Below are positions 1 to 8,497 of a stretch of 64,000 nt of DNA, in pieces. The DNA lies in NCBI RefSeq assembly GCF_000310185.1, contig NZ_AMXD01000001.1, positions 1 through 64,000 on the forward strand, in the 5' to 3' direction. The notes beneath the pieces were generated by a model. That model ran no database searches, was not told the DNA's origin, and worked only from the letters and a program-made list of their open reading frames with translations. Positions within the stretch are counted from its first letter, which is position 1. Each line of letters begins with the position of its first letter. The position numbers were made by a program, and so were the translations under genes. This DNA comes from Thauera aminoaromatica S2 (GTDB taxonomy: Bacteria; Pseudomonadota; Gammaproteobacteria; Burkholderiales; Rhodocyclaceae).

Positions 1-253
1 GCAGCACGGCGCGCTCCAGCACGGCGCCGAGCACGCCCACCGCCAGCACCGCCGCCACCGCCGCGGCGACGAGCGGCCAGCCGGCGAAGGCGTGCAGGCC
101 GAGCGCGGCGAAGGCGCCGAGCATCAGCAGGTCGCCCTGCATGAAGCTGACCGTCTCGGTGGCCTTGTAGATGAGCACGAAGGAGAGTGCGACCAGGCCA
201 TAGACACAGCCGATCGCGACTCCGCTGGCGAGGACCTGGACGAATGCGAGCAT
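1..253 (-). CDS. livH: Branched-chain amino acid ABC transporter permease, LivH type (N-terminal part)
   Basis: Only the first ~84 codons are in the window; the gene continues beyond base 1. The translation starts MLAFVQVLASGVAIG and continues with GLVALSFVLIYKATETVSF and MQGDLLMLGAF, the hallmark N-terminus of LivH-type permeases of the HAAT (branched-chain amino acid/amide/urea) ABC family. It would be one of two inner-membrane permeases taking substrate from a periplasmic binding protein. The ATG is at 251-253; no strong Shine-Dalgarno is obvious. Substrate cannot be fixed from this fragment; UrtB-like urea permeases share the motif. Confidence 0.85.
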   Translation of the reverse strand, partial: MLAFVQVLASGVAIGCVYGLVALSFVLIYKATETVSFMQGDLLMLGAFAALGLHAFAGWPLVAAAVAAVLAVGVLGAVLERAVL

Positions 254-337
254 GGGGGCGAAGCATAGCCGAAGCGCCGCGCCCGTTCGCGCCCTACGGG
301 CCGCGGCGCCACCTCCACCCCCGCGATGCTTGATGCA

Positions 338-423
338 GGAGCGCCGCAAGGCGCGAATGCGGCGGTGGAGGCCCGCACCCGCATCGGCTCCCTGACCGCC
401 GTCTTCGCGCCTTGCGGCGCTCC
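338..423. repeat. REP-like inverted pair, copy 1
   Basis: A 20-bp unit (GGAGCGCCGCAAGGCG...) at 338-357 is followed by its exact reverse complement at 404-423. The same two arms occur at 3722-3741 and 3770-3789 in the opposite arrangement. Extragenic position, inverted pairing and exact recurrence fit a REP/BIME-type element. Confidence 0.7.
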
Positions 424-454
424 CACGGGGAAAGCGGCAGGCGTGTGCGCCACG

Positions 455-511
455 AAAAAGGGCCGGCCGGCGGGTGCCTGGGGCATTGCGCCCGCACCCG
501 CCGGCCGGCCC
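455..511 (-). terminator. Intrinsic terminator of the EF-hand membrane protein gene
   Basis: An 18-bp perfect stem (arms 460-477 and 494-511) with a 16-nt loop is followed on the minus strand by a run of five T (455-459). It lies 36 bp beyond the stop codon at 547 and reads in the gene's direction. Confidence 0.8.
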
Positions 512-546
512 CGCATCGGCCTGCTTGCCAGCCGGGGTGCTCCCGA

Positions 547-2721
547 TCAGCCGAGGAATCGGTCCAGATAGCCCTGCTGCCAGGCCACGACCACCGCCGC
601 GATCAGCAGCACGAGGAAGAGCCAGCTCTTCCACGGCGTCTTCTTCTCGGCATACGGATCGGTGAGCGCGCGCGAGGCGCCCGGCGGCAGCGCCGCGACG
701 CCGGTGAGCGCGCCGCCGAAGGGGATGTTGATGCGCGCACGCGTGTTGACCGCCCAGCCGTTGGCGTCGAGCAGCGGGCCGAGGTTGCGCTGGCGCAGCT
801 TGAGCCAGGCCAGCAGCATCGACGGACCGGAGATCACCAGCACCGCCCCCACGACCACCAGCGGCATCTGCCACACCGGCAGGCCGAGGAAGGCCGACAC
901 CACCGCGGCGAGTGCGGTGCCGATCGCGCCGACGGCGAGACCCATGGCGGCGAAGATACCGGCGAACTTGGCGATGTCGAACGGTGCCGCCGGTGCGGCG
1001 GGCGCTGCGGCCGCCGCCGGGGCGGCCTCGATCTTGGCGCTGGCGCCGGCGACGCCGGTCGCGGCCTGGTCATTGACCGCCTTGTCGCGCGCGGCGGCGA
1101 ACTTCTGCAGCTGCTCGCCGATCATGCGGCCGATGCGCTTGTACGGCGACCAGAAGGCCTGGCGCACGCTGATCGGCGCCTCCACCACCTTGACCACGCT
1201 GGCGCGCCAGTCGCGCCCCTGGCGGTCGTAGAAGATGCCGTTGCGGCCGGGCACCATCATCTCGTCGGCGTCGCCGCCGGTCATCGCGGCGACGATGTTC
1301 ATCGGCGCCTCGCCCTGGCGCTGGCACTCGCAATACACCAGGTAGGTGCCCGACAGCGGCGCGAGCGTGGCGTGGCGGGCCATGTCGCCCACGCGCAGGC
1401 AGAGCTCGCAGCTGCGCTGGTCGAGATAGAGCGTGCCGGCCTGGAAGATCGCCTTGTCGTGGCGCGAGTAGAAGTCGCTCAGGGTGACGAAGTTGCGCAG
1501 CAGGCGGACGAGGTCACGGTTGTAGCGCACCAGGCGCTCGAGCGCGTCGACCTGGCCGGCCGCGGTCTCGGCGGCGAGGTCCTCGTCGATCAGGCGGGTG
1601 AGCGCGGCGCAGGTGCCGTCGGCGAGCAGCCCCCGCACGTCGGCGACCGGAAGCACGGCCACCGGGTTGGCCGGCATCGCCGCCACCCAGGCGCGATGGG
1701 CGGCGAAGCGCCCGGCCAGGTCCTGCCATTCGGCCTGGGTGAGGACTTCGCGCGCGCCCAGGATGGGGGTGACGACCTCGTCGCGCAGCGCGGCGATGCG
1801 CGCCTCCCAGGCCGGGTTCAGCCCGACCGCCAGCGGCAGCGCGCGGCCCGGGCCCACAAGCGCGAGCGGCAGTGCGGCGACCGCGGCCGAGGCGGCATCG
1901 AGCGACTGCAGCGAGAGCTCGACATAGGCGGTGTCGGCCGGGTTGAGCGCGGCGGCGGCGCGCTCGTCGAAGGCGGCGAGGCGGCAGCGGGTGAAATAGT
2001 CCTCGACCTTCTCGCGCACGGCCTCGAAGACCGCGGCAGCAGCGCCGGTGGCGTCGCCGAGCGGCAGCACGGTGGCAGCGTCGGCCTCGGCGCGGGCGTG
2101 CCAGTCGGAGACCTCCTGCGCCGCGGCGAAGAAGGCGTCCACGCGCGCCTGGTCGACGCCCGGCTTGCCGCTGCGGTCCTCGGCGGCGCCGTAGGTCTCG
2201 ACGATGCGGGTGATCGCCCCGGCCAGGCGCGGATCGCCGGCGAGCTCGGCGGGCACCACGCCGTCACCGTTCTGGTGCTCGGGCGCGAACAGCTTCTCGG
2301 TCTCGGCGAGGTCGCCCATGGAAATCTCGCCCGCGTCGGCCTTGCCGACGTAGGCCAGCACCTTGGAGGCGGTGGCGAGCAGCTTGGCGCCCTCGGCGTT
2401 GGTCTCGTCGATGGCCGCCAGCGGCAGGCCGTCGCCGCCCTGGAAGAGCACGCCCGGATCCTTCAGCACCGTGCATACCCAGCGCGTGGCGTCGATGATC
2501 TCGGGCGCGCGGATGCTGCCGTCGTTGTCGACGTCGAGCAGCTGCAGCGTGCGCGAATCGAACTCCAGGCCGGAGGTCGGACAGGCCAGCACCGACCACA
2601 GCTTCTGGTCGAGCTCGCCGAGGTGGCGCAGGTCGTCGGCAGTCTCGATGCGGACCTGGTCGAAGCCACCCGAGCGGAAGAATCGCCACTGGTAGCCTTT
2701 CTTGCTGGTTTCGTCGCTCAT
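547..2721 (-). CDS. Conserved EF-hand-containing membrane protein of unknown function
   Basis: About 724 residues. Two calcium-loop-like segments are visible near the N-terminus: DVDNDGSIRAPE (about residue 63 from the chosen start) and, further on, HQNGDGVVPAEL, both resembling EF-hand loops. The C-terminal third has an alanine-rich linker, a hydrophobic stretch of two membrane segments (FAGIFAAMGLAVGAIG to VGAVLVISGPSMLLAWL) and a last membrane helix (WLFLVLLIAAVVVAW). So a large soluble, possibly calcium-sensing, N-terminal part is anchored near the C-terminus. The ATG at 2721 is preferred over an in-frame GTG at 2733 because AGGGAG lies 11 nt upstream of the ATG but abuts the GTG. No enzymatic motif recognised. 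Confidence 0.75.
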   Translation of the reverse strand: MSDETSKKGYQWRFFRSGGFDQVRIETADDLRHLGELDQKLWSVLACPTSGLEFDSRTLQLLDVDNDGSIRAPEIIDATRWVCTVLKDPGVLFQGGDGLPLAAIDETNAEGAKLLATASKVLAYVGKADAGEISMGDLAETEKLFAPEHQNGDGVVPAELAGDPRLAGAITRIVETYGAAEDRSGKPGVDQARVDAFFAAAQEVSDWHARAEADAATVLPLGDATGAAAAVFEAVREKVEDYFTRCRLAAFDERAAAALNPADTAYVELSLQSLDAASAAVAALPLALVGPGRALPLAVGLNPAWEARIAALRDEVVTPILGAREVLTQAEWQDLAGRFAAHRAWVAAMPANPVAVLPVADVRGLLADGTCAALTRLIDEDLAAETAAGQVDALERLVRYNRDLVRLLRNFVTLSDFYSRHDKAIFQAGTLYLDQRSCELCLRVGDMARHATLAPLSGTYLVYCECQRQGEAPMNIVAAMTGGDADEMMVPGRNGIFYDRQGRDWRASVVKVVEAPISVRQAFWSPYKRIGRMIGEQLQKFAAARDKAVNDQAATGVAGASAKIEAAPAAAAAPAAPAAPFDIAKFAGIFAAMGLAVGAIGTALAAVVSAFLGLPVWQMPLVVVGAVLVISGPSMLLAWLKLRQRNLGPLLDANGWAVNTRARINIPFGGALTGVAALPPGASRALTDPYAEKKTPWKSWLFLVLLIAAVVVAWQQGYLDRFLG

Positions 2722-2910
2722 GTTCTCGAACACTCCCTGTCGTTATGCGGGCAGCACCCGCAAGCCATGCTCAGGGAAAGATGGTGCGCCCGAAAATCGG
2801 GCCGAACAAGCGATGGATTTCCCGAATCCGGCTTAAGGTCCAGGGGAACGGGGAGGTCGAATGACGAAACGCGAAAAACGTCGCAGGCATCGCGGCGAAC
2901 GCCCCGCAGC

Positions 2911-3552
2911 TCAGCCGTAGGCGCCGACGAAGGGGTTGCTGTCGCGCTCCTCGCCGAAGGTCGAGGTGGGACCGTGGCCGGGGATGAAGGTGATGTCGTC
3001 GCCGAGCGGGAAGAGCTTCTCGCGGATCGAGCGGATCAGGGTCTGGTGGTCGCCGCGCGGGAAATCGGTGCGCCCGATCGAGCCGGCGAAGAGCACGTCG
3101 CCGACGATCGCCAGGCGCGCGCCCTCGTGCACGAAGACGACGTGGCCGGGGGTGTGGCCGGGGGTGTGGATGACCTTCAGCGTCTGCTCGCCCACGGTGA
3201 CGGTGTCGCCGTCGTGCAGCCAGCGGTCGGGCTCGAAGGACTCGACGTCGGGGAAGCCGAACATCTTGCTCTGCTGCGGCATGCCCTCGATCCAGAAGCG
3301 GTCCTCCTCCTGCGGCCCCTCGATGGGCACGCCGAGTTCGCGCGCCAGCTTCGCGGTGCCGCCCGCGTGGTCGATGTGGCCGTGGGTGATGAGGATCTTC
3401 TCGACCGTGACGCCGAGCTCGGCGACCGCGGCGAGGATGCGGTCGAGGTCGCCGCCCGGGTCGACCACCGCCGCCTTCTTCGTGCGCTCGCACCACAGGA
3501 TGCTGCAGTTCTGCTGGAACGGGGTGACCGGGACGATGGTGGCCTGGATCAT
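2911..3552 (-). CDS. MBL-fold metallo-hydrolase, glyoxalase II-like
   Basis: 213 residues with the complete metallo-beta-lactamase signature: THGHIDHAGG (HxHxDH), HTPGHTPGHVVF (third metal histidine), GDVLFAGSIGR (bridging Asp) and PGHGPTSTFGEE (last histidine). The short length and the GSIGRTDFPRGD segment match the small YcbL-type glyoxalase II-like hydrolases, which hydrolyse S-lactoylglutathione or related thioesters in the cytosol. AGGAG lies 10 nt before the ATG. The spacer to the EF-hand gene (2722-2910) holds no gene. Exact substrate uncertain; family call firm. Confidence 0.88.
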   Translation of the reverse strand: MIQATIVPVTPFQQNCSILWCERTKKAAVVDPGGDLDRILAAVAELGVTVEKILITHGHIDHAGGTAKLARELGVPIEGPQEEDRFWIEGMPQQSKMFGFPDVESFEPDRWLHDGDTVTVGEQTLKVIHTPGHTPGHVVFVHEGARLAIVGDVLFAGSIGRTDFPRGDHQTLIRSIREKLFPLGDDITFIPGHGPTSTFGEERDSNPFVGAYG

Positions 3553-3721
3553 GGGCGACGGACTCCTGTTGACGGGTTTGCGCGGCAGTTTAGCGGATGC
3601 ACGCCGTCGACCCGCACGAGATGCCGGCAGCGGGCGGGGCAGGCGCATGGGGATTGCCGTGCAGGAGCGTCGAGAGGCTGCGGTTGCGTGGACCGCCTGC
3701 CGTCGATTCGGAAACGTCGGA

Positions 3722-3789
3722 TTCGCGCCTTGCGGCGCTCCTGAAGGGGGGGCTGCGGCGGTTTCCGTAGGAGCGCCGCAAGGCGCGAA
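3722..3789. repeat. REP-like inverted pair, copy 2
   Basis: Arms 3722-3741 and 3770-3789 are exact reverse complements, spacer 28 bp, and are identical to the arms of the pair at 338-423 but in the reverse order. It sits in the 278-bp gap between gdhA and the MBL-fold gene, which otherwise shows no gene. Confidence 0.7.
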
Positions 3790-3794
3790 CCCCA

Positions 3795-3824
3795 CGTGCC
3801 ATGCCGGCGCGCCGGCACGGCACG
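3795..3824 (-). terminator. Hairpin downstream of gdhA
   Basis: CGTGCCATGCCGG pairs with CCGGCACGGCACG across a 4-nt loop with a single A-C mismatch, 6 bp beyond the gdhA stop. No T-run follows on the minus strand, so it may stabilise the mRNA end or aid termination. Confidence 0.5.
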
Positions 3825-3830
3825 CAGGGA

Positions 3831-5174
3831 TCAGATCACGCCTTGCGCCAGCATGGCCTCGGCGACCTTGACGAAGCCGGCGACGTTGGCGCCGTCGACG
3901 TAGCTCACCGTGCCGTCCTCGCGCTCGCCGTACTTCAGGCAGGCGGCGTGGATGCCGAGCATGATCTCCTTGAGGCGGGCGTCGACCTCCTCGCGGGTCC
4001 ACGACAGGCGCATCGCGTTCTGGCTCATCTCCAGGCCCGAGGTCGCCACACCGCCGGCGTTGGAGGCCTTGCCCGGCGCATACAGCACGCCGTTGTGCTC
4101 GAAGATCTTCGCGGCTTCCATGGTGCTGGGCATGTTGGCGCCCTCGGCGACCGCGATCACGCCGTTCTTGACCAGGGTGGCGGCGTCGTTGCCGTCGAGC
4201 TCGTTCTGGGTCGCGCACGGCAGCGCGACTTCCACCGGCACATGCCACGGACGCACACCCGGCTCGAAGCGGGCGCCGACGCGTTCGGCGTATTCGGAGG
4301 CGCGGCCGTAGTAGTGGTTCTTGATCTCCATGAGGATCGCCAGCTTCTCGGGGGTGAAGCCGGCCTCGTCGATCACGGTGCCGCTCGAGTCGGAGCAGGT
4401 GATCGGCTTGGCGCCGAGCTCCATCAGCTTCTCGATGGCGTACTGGGCGACGTTGCCCGAGCCCGACACCGAGACGCGCATGCCCTTGATGTCGCGGCCG
4501 GCGCGCTCGAGCATGGCGTTGGCGAAGTAGACCGTGCCGTAGCCGGTCGACTCGGGACGGATCAGCGAGCCGCCGAAGGACAGGCCCTTGCCGGTGAACA
4601 CGCAGGCCGAGTTGTTCGACAGCTTCTTCATCATGCCGGCCATGAAGCCGACCTCGCGGCCGCCCACGCCGATGTCGCCGGCGGGCACGTCGGTGTCGGG
4701 ACCGACGTGACGGTACAGCTCGGTCATGAAGGCCTGGCAGAAGCGCATGACCTCACCCGGGCTGCGGCCCTTGGGATCGAAGTCGGAGCCGCCCTTGCCA
4801 CCGCCCATCGGCAGCGTGGTGAGCGCGTTCTTGAAGGTCTGCTCGAAGGCGAGGAATTTCAGGATCGACAGGTTCACCGAGGGGTGGAAGCGCAGGCCGC
4901 CCTTGTAGGGGCCGATCGCGGAGCTGTGCTGGATGCGGTAGCCGCGGTTGACCTGCACCTCGCCACGGTCGTCCACCCAAGAGACGCGGAAGGAGATCGC
5001 GCGCTCGGGCTCGATCAGCCGGTCGAGGAGGGAGTGCTCCGCATAGCGCTTGTTGGCCGAGATGAAGGGCCACAGGCTCTCCATGACCTCGGTCACGGCC
5101 TGCAGAAACTCGGGCTGGCCGGGGTTGCGCTGTTCGACGTAGGCCAGGAACTCCTCGAGGGACTGATATTTCAT
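3831..5174 (-). CDS. gdhA: NADP-specific glutamate dehydrogenase
   Basis: 447 residues from the ATG at 5174, the same length as E. coli GdhA. It carries GPYKGGLRFHPSVNLS, PMGGGKGGSDFDPKG (catalytic lysine region), VPAGDIGVGGREVGFM and the Rossmann segment VSGSGNVAQYAIEK, in the usual order of hexameric anabolic GDH. It makes L-glutamate from 2-oxoglutarate and ammonium with NADPH in the cytosol. The ORF is open further upstream, but the ATG gives the family-standard start (MKYQSLEEFLAYVEQR); the Shine-Dalgarno is weak. With amtB 4.5 kb away it forms part of ammonium acquisition. The 5' region has a 14-bp perfect hairpin and a large dyad (separate entries). Confidence 0.96.
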   Translation of the reverse strand: MKYQSLEEFLAYVEQRNPGQPEFLQAVTEVMESLWPFISANKRYAEHSLLDRLIEPERAISFRVSWVDDRGEVQVNRGYRIQHSSAIGPYKGGLRFHPSVNLSILKFLAFEQTFKNALTTLPMGGGKGGSDFDPKGRSPGEVMRFCQAFMTELYRHVGPDTDVPAGDIGVGGREVGFMAGMMKKLSNNSACVFTGKGLSFGGSLIRPESTGYGTVYFANAMLERAGRDIKGMRVSVSGSGNVAQYAIEKLMELGAKPITCSDSSGTVIDEAGFTPEKLAILMEIKNHYYGRASEYAERVGARFEPGVRPWHVPVEVALPCATQNELDGNDAATLVKNGVIAVAEGANMPSTMEAAKIFEHNGVLYAPGKASNAGGVATSGLEMSQNAMRLSWTREEVDARLKEIMLGIHAACLKYGEREDGTVSYVDGANVAGFVKVAEAMLAQGVI

Positions 5175-5227
5175 GATGTTGGACCCATGGATTGATTGAA
5201 GACAGGTTTTTCTTGCGCACGCGCACA

Positions 5228-5261
5228 CGCGATGGCCTCGGTTTTACCCGAGGCCATCGCG
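5228..5261. promoter_or_regulatory. 14-bp perfect hairpin in the gdhA 5' region
   Basis: CGCGATGGCCTCGG (5228-5241), loop TTTTAC, and CCGAGGCCATCGCG (5248-5261). It lies 54-87 bp upstream of the gdhA ATG and has no T-run on either side, so it is not a standard terminator. It may be an operator or a leader structure. Confidence 0.55.
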
Positions 5262-5300
5262 CAGTGCAGGCCAATATTGTGCATCAACTCCCCTCTTTGG

Positions 5301-5353
5301 TGCATGATCTTCGTCAAACCTGCGCCGACTATGACGTTTGACGCATTCATGCA
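5301..5353. promoter_or_regulatory. Large imperfect dyad between gdhA and kbp
   Basis: Left arm TGCATGA-N4-CGTCAAAC (5301-5319) faces right arm GTTTGACG-N3-TCATGCA (5336-5353). Both parts are inverted around a 16-bp centre. GCACC-N5-TGTGC at 5351-5365 resembles one NtrC site with a single mismatch. The rest of the 304-bp divergent gap holds no gene. Confidence 0.5.
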
Positions 5354-5478
5354 CCGTTCTTGTGCGTAACGATGAATGTCATCCGACCCTGCGTTCAGGC
5401 GCCGTGCATGGACCGGGAATGACCCAGGGGTTATCCTGACCGTGCACGTGTAGCCAAACCAACGACAGGGAGGTGTTC

Positions 5479-5955
5479 ATGGGGCTGTTCGCATTCATCA
5501 AGGAAGCCGGCGAGAAGCTGTTCCGGACGGGCGAGGCCAACGCGGCGGCCGCCGATCCGGCCGCGGCCAATGCCAGGGCGGCGCAGGCGATCCATAACTA
5601 CATCGTCGCGCTCAAGCTCGCGCCGGCGGACCTGGGCGTGAGCTTCGACGCCGCGAAGAGCCTGGTCGTCGTCAGTGGCACCGCGCCCGACCAGGCCACG
5701 CGCGAGAAGATCCTGCTCGCCGCCGGCAACGTCGCTGGCGTGGCCGAGGTCGAGAACCGCCTGTCGGTGGCGCGTGCCGAACCCGAGGCGCAGTTCCACA
5801 CCGTGGCGCGCGGCGACACGCTGTCGGCGATCGCCAAGAAGTACTACGGCAACGCCAACCAGTACCCGGCGATCTTCGAGGCCAACAAGCCGATGCTGAG
5901 CCACCCGGACAAGATCTATCCTGGCCAGGTGCTGCGCATCCCGCCGCAGGCCTGA
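5479..5955 (+). CDS. kbp: BON-LysM domain protein (Kbp/YgaU-like)
   Basis: 158 residues. An N-terminal helix (MGLFAFIKEAGEKLF) is followed by a BON-like domain (about residues 35-98) and a C-terminal LysM domain (VARGDTLSAIAKKYYGNANQY to IYPGQVLRIP). This order and length match E. coli Kbp (YgaU), a cytoplasmic potassium-binding protein often annotated as LysM peptidoglycan-binding protein. No signal peptide is seen, agreeing with a cytosolic location. GGGAGG sits 5 nt before the ATG at 5479; an in-frame GTG at 5473 abuts it and is rejected. Potassium binding is taken from the family. Confidence 0.9.
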   Translation: MGLFAFIKEAGEKLFRTGEANAAAADPAAANARAAQAIHNYIVALKLAPADLGVSFDAAKSLVVVSGTAPDQATREKILLAAGNVAGVAEVENRLSVARAEPEAQFHTVARGDTLSAIAKKYYGNANQYPAIFEANKPMLSHPDKIYPGQVLRIPPQA

Positions 5956-6051
5956 TCACGCATCACCGGCAGGCGGCTTTGCGCTTGCCCCGCCGAGGCC
6001 CGGGCCGTTACGCTCGGGCCTCTTCCGTTTCCGCCTCCGCAAACATCCACC

Positions 6052-6480
6052 ATGGCCCGCATCCGGATCGAGCTGCCCGAGCGCTTCACCTTCTCCACCG
6101 ACATCCCGCTGCTGGTGTCGCACATCAACTACGGCAACCACCTCGACAACGCCCAACTGCTCGGCATCGTCTCCGAGGCGCGCGTGCGCTTCCTCAAGTC
6201 CATGGGCTATGGCGAACTCGACGTCGAAGGCCTCGGCATCATCGTCGCCGACGCCGCGCTGCAATACCGCTCCGAGGCCTTCCACGGCGAGACCATGCGG
6301 GTGGAGATGGGCGCGGCCGACTTCCATGAGCACGGCTGCGACCTGGTGTGGCGCATGGCGGAGGCGGCCAGCGGACGCGAGGTCGCGCGCGGCAAGACCG
6401 GCATCGTCTTCTTCGATTACGGCCAACGCCGCAAGGCGACGGTGCCGGAAGGTTTCGGCCGCCGCTTCGTTCCGGCCTAG
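6052..6480 (+). CDS. Thioesterase, 4HBT hotdog family
   Basis: 142 residues with hotdog-fold thioesterase features: VSHINYGNHLDNAQLLGIVSEAR near the N-terminus, close to the YbgC/4HBT Dx(N)YGH-type active-site loop, then FLKSMGY and a five-strand pattern ending GKTGIVFFDY. Likely hydrolyses an acyl-CoA thioester in the cytosol. The canonical catalytic aspartate appears replaced (HINYGNH), so activity may differ from classic YbgC. It stops 6 bp before the flavoprotein gene, and the two are probably co-transcribed. Substrate unknown. Confidence 0.8.
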   Translation: MARIRIELPERFTFSTDIPLLVSHINYGNHLDNAQLLGIVSEARVRFLKSMGYGELDVEGLGIIVADAALQYRSEAFHGETMRVEMGAADFHEHGCDLVWRMAEAASGREVARGKTGIVFFDYGQRRKATVPEGFGRRFVPA

Positions 6481-6486
6481 GCACCC

Positions 6487-7785
6487 GTGGAGCGCGCACG
6501 CGTCGCGGTCGTCGGTGGCGGCCCCGCCGGCCTGATGGCGGCGGGCGCGCTCGCCGAGCGCGGCTGCACGGTCACGGTGTACGACGCCATGCCCTCGGTC
6601 GGGCGCAAGTTCCTGCTCGCCGGGCGCGGCGGGCTCAACCTCACCCACGCCGAGCCCCTGGCGGACTTCCTCGGCCGCTACGGCGCCCGCCGCGACACGC
6701 TCGCGCCGCGCATCGAGGTCTTTCCGCCGCAGGCGCTGCGCGAATGGGCGCACGGCCTGGGTGTCGAGACCTTCGTCGGCAGCTCCGGCCGCGTCTTCCC
6801 GCAGGAGATGAAGGCCGCGCCGCTGCTGCGCGCCTGGCTCGCCCGCCTGCGCGCGACCGGCGTGCGCTTCGCGGTGCGTCACCGCTGGCTGGGCTGGGCG
6901 GAGGATCCCGCGCAGGATGGCGCGCTCCGCGCGGGCCTGCAGCACCTGCGCTTCGCCACCCCGGACGGCGAGCAGACGGTCGAGGCCGACGCGCTCGTGC
7001 TCGCGCTCGGCGGCGGCAGCTGGGCGAAGCTCGGTTCCGATGGCGCCTGGGTGGCACCGCTGCGCGCCGCCGGGGTCGAGATCGCCGACCTGCTCCCGGC
7101 CAACTGCGGTTTCGACGTCGTCGGCCCCGCCGGCACGGGCTGGAGCGCGCACTTCCTCGATCACTTCCGCGGCCAGCCGCTCAAGTCCGTCGCCGCACGC
7201 TGCACCGACCCCGCCGGCCGCGTCCATGCGCGCGCCGGCGAATGCCTGATCTCCGCCACCGGTATCGAAGGCGGCCTGGTCTATGCGCTCTCCGCGCCGC
7301 TGCGCGACACCCTGCTCGCGCGCGGCGAGGCCGTGCTCGAGCTCGACCTCGCCCCCGGCCGCAGCCTCGAGCGCCTCGCCGCCGAGCTTGCCCGCCCGCG
7401 CGGCAGCCGCTCGTTTTCCAGCCACCTGCACAGCCAGGCCGGCATCAAGGGCGTCAAGGCCGGCCTGCTGCGCGAATGCCTGGCGAAGGCCGAGTTCGAC
7501 GATCCCGCCCGCCTCGCCGCGGCCATCAAGGCCATGCCGCTGCGCCTCGTCGCCACGCGCCCGCTCGACGAGGCCATCAGCAGCGCCGGCGGCGTGCGCT
7601 TCGAGGCGCTGGATGCGCAGCTGATGCTGCGCGCCCGCCCCGGCGTCTTCGTCGCCGGCGAGATGCTCGACTGGGAAGCGCCTACCGGTGGCTACCTGCT
7701 CACCGCCTGCTTCGCCACCGGCCTCGCCGCCGGAACCGCCGCCGCCGACTGGCTGTCGCAGCAACCCCGACCGCCCTGCCCCTGA
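6487..7785 (+). CDS. TIGR03862-type flavoprotein (HI0933/BaiN-like NAD(P)/FAD oxidoreductase)
   Basis: 432 residues starting with GTG at 6487. The N-terminus is a dinucleotide-binding Rossmann motif (VAVVGGGPAGLMAAGALAE), followed by GRKFLLAGRGGLNLTH, the signature of the HI0933/YhiN (BaiN-like) family. A second FAD motif lies near the C-terminus (GVFVAGEMLDWEAPTGGYLL). The overall pattern, including GGSWAKLGSDG, fits the TIGR03862 subfamily. A cytosolic FAD-dependent oxidoreductase of unknown substrate. No clear Shine-Dalgarno in the 6-bp gap; translation may be coupled to the thioesterase gene. Confidence 0.87.
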   Translation: MERARVAVVGGGPAGLMAAGALAERGCTVTVYDAMPSVGRKFLLAGRGGLNLTHAEPLADFLGRYGARRDTLAPRIEVFPPQALREWAHGLGVETFVGSSGRVFPQEMKAAPLLRAWLARLRATGVRFAVRHRWLGWAEDPAQDGALRAGLQHLRFATPDGEQTVEADALVLALGGGSWAKLGSDGAWVAPLRAAGVEIADLLPANCGFDVVGPAGTGWSAHFLDHFRGQPLKSVAARCTDPAGRVHARAGECLISATGIEGGLVYALSAPLRDTLLARGEAVLELDLAPGRSLERLAAELARPRGSRSFSSHLHSQAGIKGVKAGLLRECLAKAEFDDPARLAAAIKAMPLRLVATRPLDEAISSAGGVRFEALDAQLMLRARPGVFVAGEMLDWEAPTGGYLLTACFATGLAAGTAAADWLSQQPRPPCP

Positions 7786-7834
7786 CGCCTCACTCCTTCC
7801 GCCTCACGCCTCACTCTTCACGCCTCGCACCCCA

Positions 7835-8467
7835 ATGAACCTCCACCCATTCCTGGTCGCAATCGAAGTCGGCGGCACCCTGGCCTTCGCGATGTCCGGC
7901 CTCATCGAGGCCACCCGCAAGCGCATGGATATCGTCGGCGTGTTCTCGGTCGCCTTCGTCAGCGCCTTCGGCGGCGGCACCCTGCGCGACATCCTGCTCG
8001 ACCGCCGCCCGCTGTTCTGGATCGAGAACCAGGAATACCTCTGGCTGGTGCTGGCCATGGTGGCGACGACGCCGCTATGGCTGCAGACCCTGCGCCACAA
8101 GGTCGGCGGCCGCCTGATGGAGCTCGCCGACGCGCTCGGCCTCGGCCTCTTCGCCATCTCCGGCGCCACTCTCGCCGACGCCGCCGGCATGCCGGTGCTG
8201 GTGTCGATGATGATGGGGGCGATCACCGCGGTGTTCGGCGGCGTGTCGCGCGACGTGCTGTGCAACGAGGTGCCCAAGGTCTATAGCGACCACCGCCCCT
8301 ACGCCATGTGCGCGCTGTTCGGCTGCGGCGTCTTCCTCGCGCTCGACGCGATCGGCCTGCCGCTGCCGATCGCCACCCTGGCCGGCATCGCCGCCGCTAC
8401 CGGCTCCCGCCTGCTCGCGCTCGTCTTCGACGTGCGCCTGCCGGCCTGGCCGGCGCATCGGGACTGA
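7835..8467 (+). CDS. UPF0126 / YicG-type (TRIC-like) membrane protein
   Basis: 210 residues made of two homologous three-helix halves, as in UPF0126 (YicG/YadS) proteins: IEVGGTLAFAMSGLIEATRKRMDIVG with FGGGTLRDILL in the first half, and ADALGLGLFAISGATLA with FGGVSRDVLCNEVP in the second. The glycine-rich GGGxxRD and GGVxRD segments are the conserved pore-lining repeats. The family is structurally related to TRIC cation channels; glycine transport is proposed for some members. The 49-bp leader is a pyrimidine-rich run of CCTCAC-like units without a clear ribosome-binding site. Confidence 0.88.
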   Translation: MNLHPFLVAIEVGGTLAFAMSGLIEATRKRMDIVGVFSVAFVSAFGGGTLRDILLDRRPLFWIENQEYLWLVLAMVATTPLWLQTLRHKVGGRLMELADALGLGLFAISGATLADAAGMPVLVSMMMGAITAVFGGVSRDVLCNEVPKVYSDHRPYAMCALFGCGVFLALDAIGLPLPIATLAGIAAATGSRLLALVFDVRLPAWPAHRD

Positions 8468-8497
8468 ACGCGGGGTCGGCGAACGACCGCCTGCCAG

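Noticed and set aside
412-3744. 1,110-codon open frame on the plus strand
   Set aside because: It runs antisense through the EF-hand and MBL-fold genes, has no domain, and is an artefact of high GC and codon bias.
5956-7764. 602-codon minus-strand frame
   Set aside because: Antisense shadow of the thioesterase and flavoprotein genes; composition is Arg/Gly/Ala-rich without motifs.
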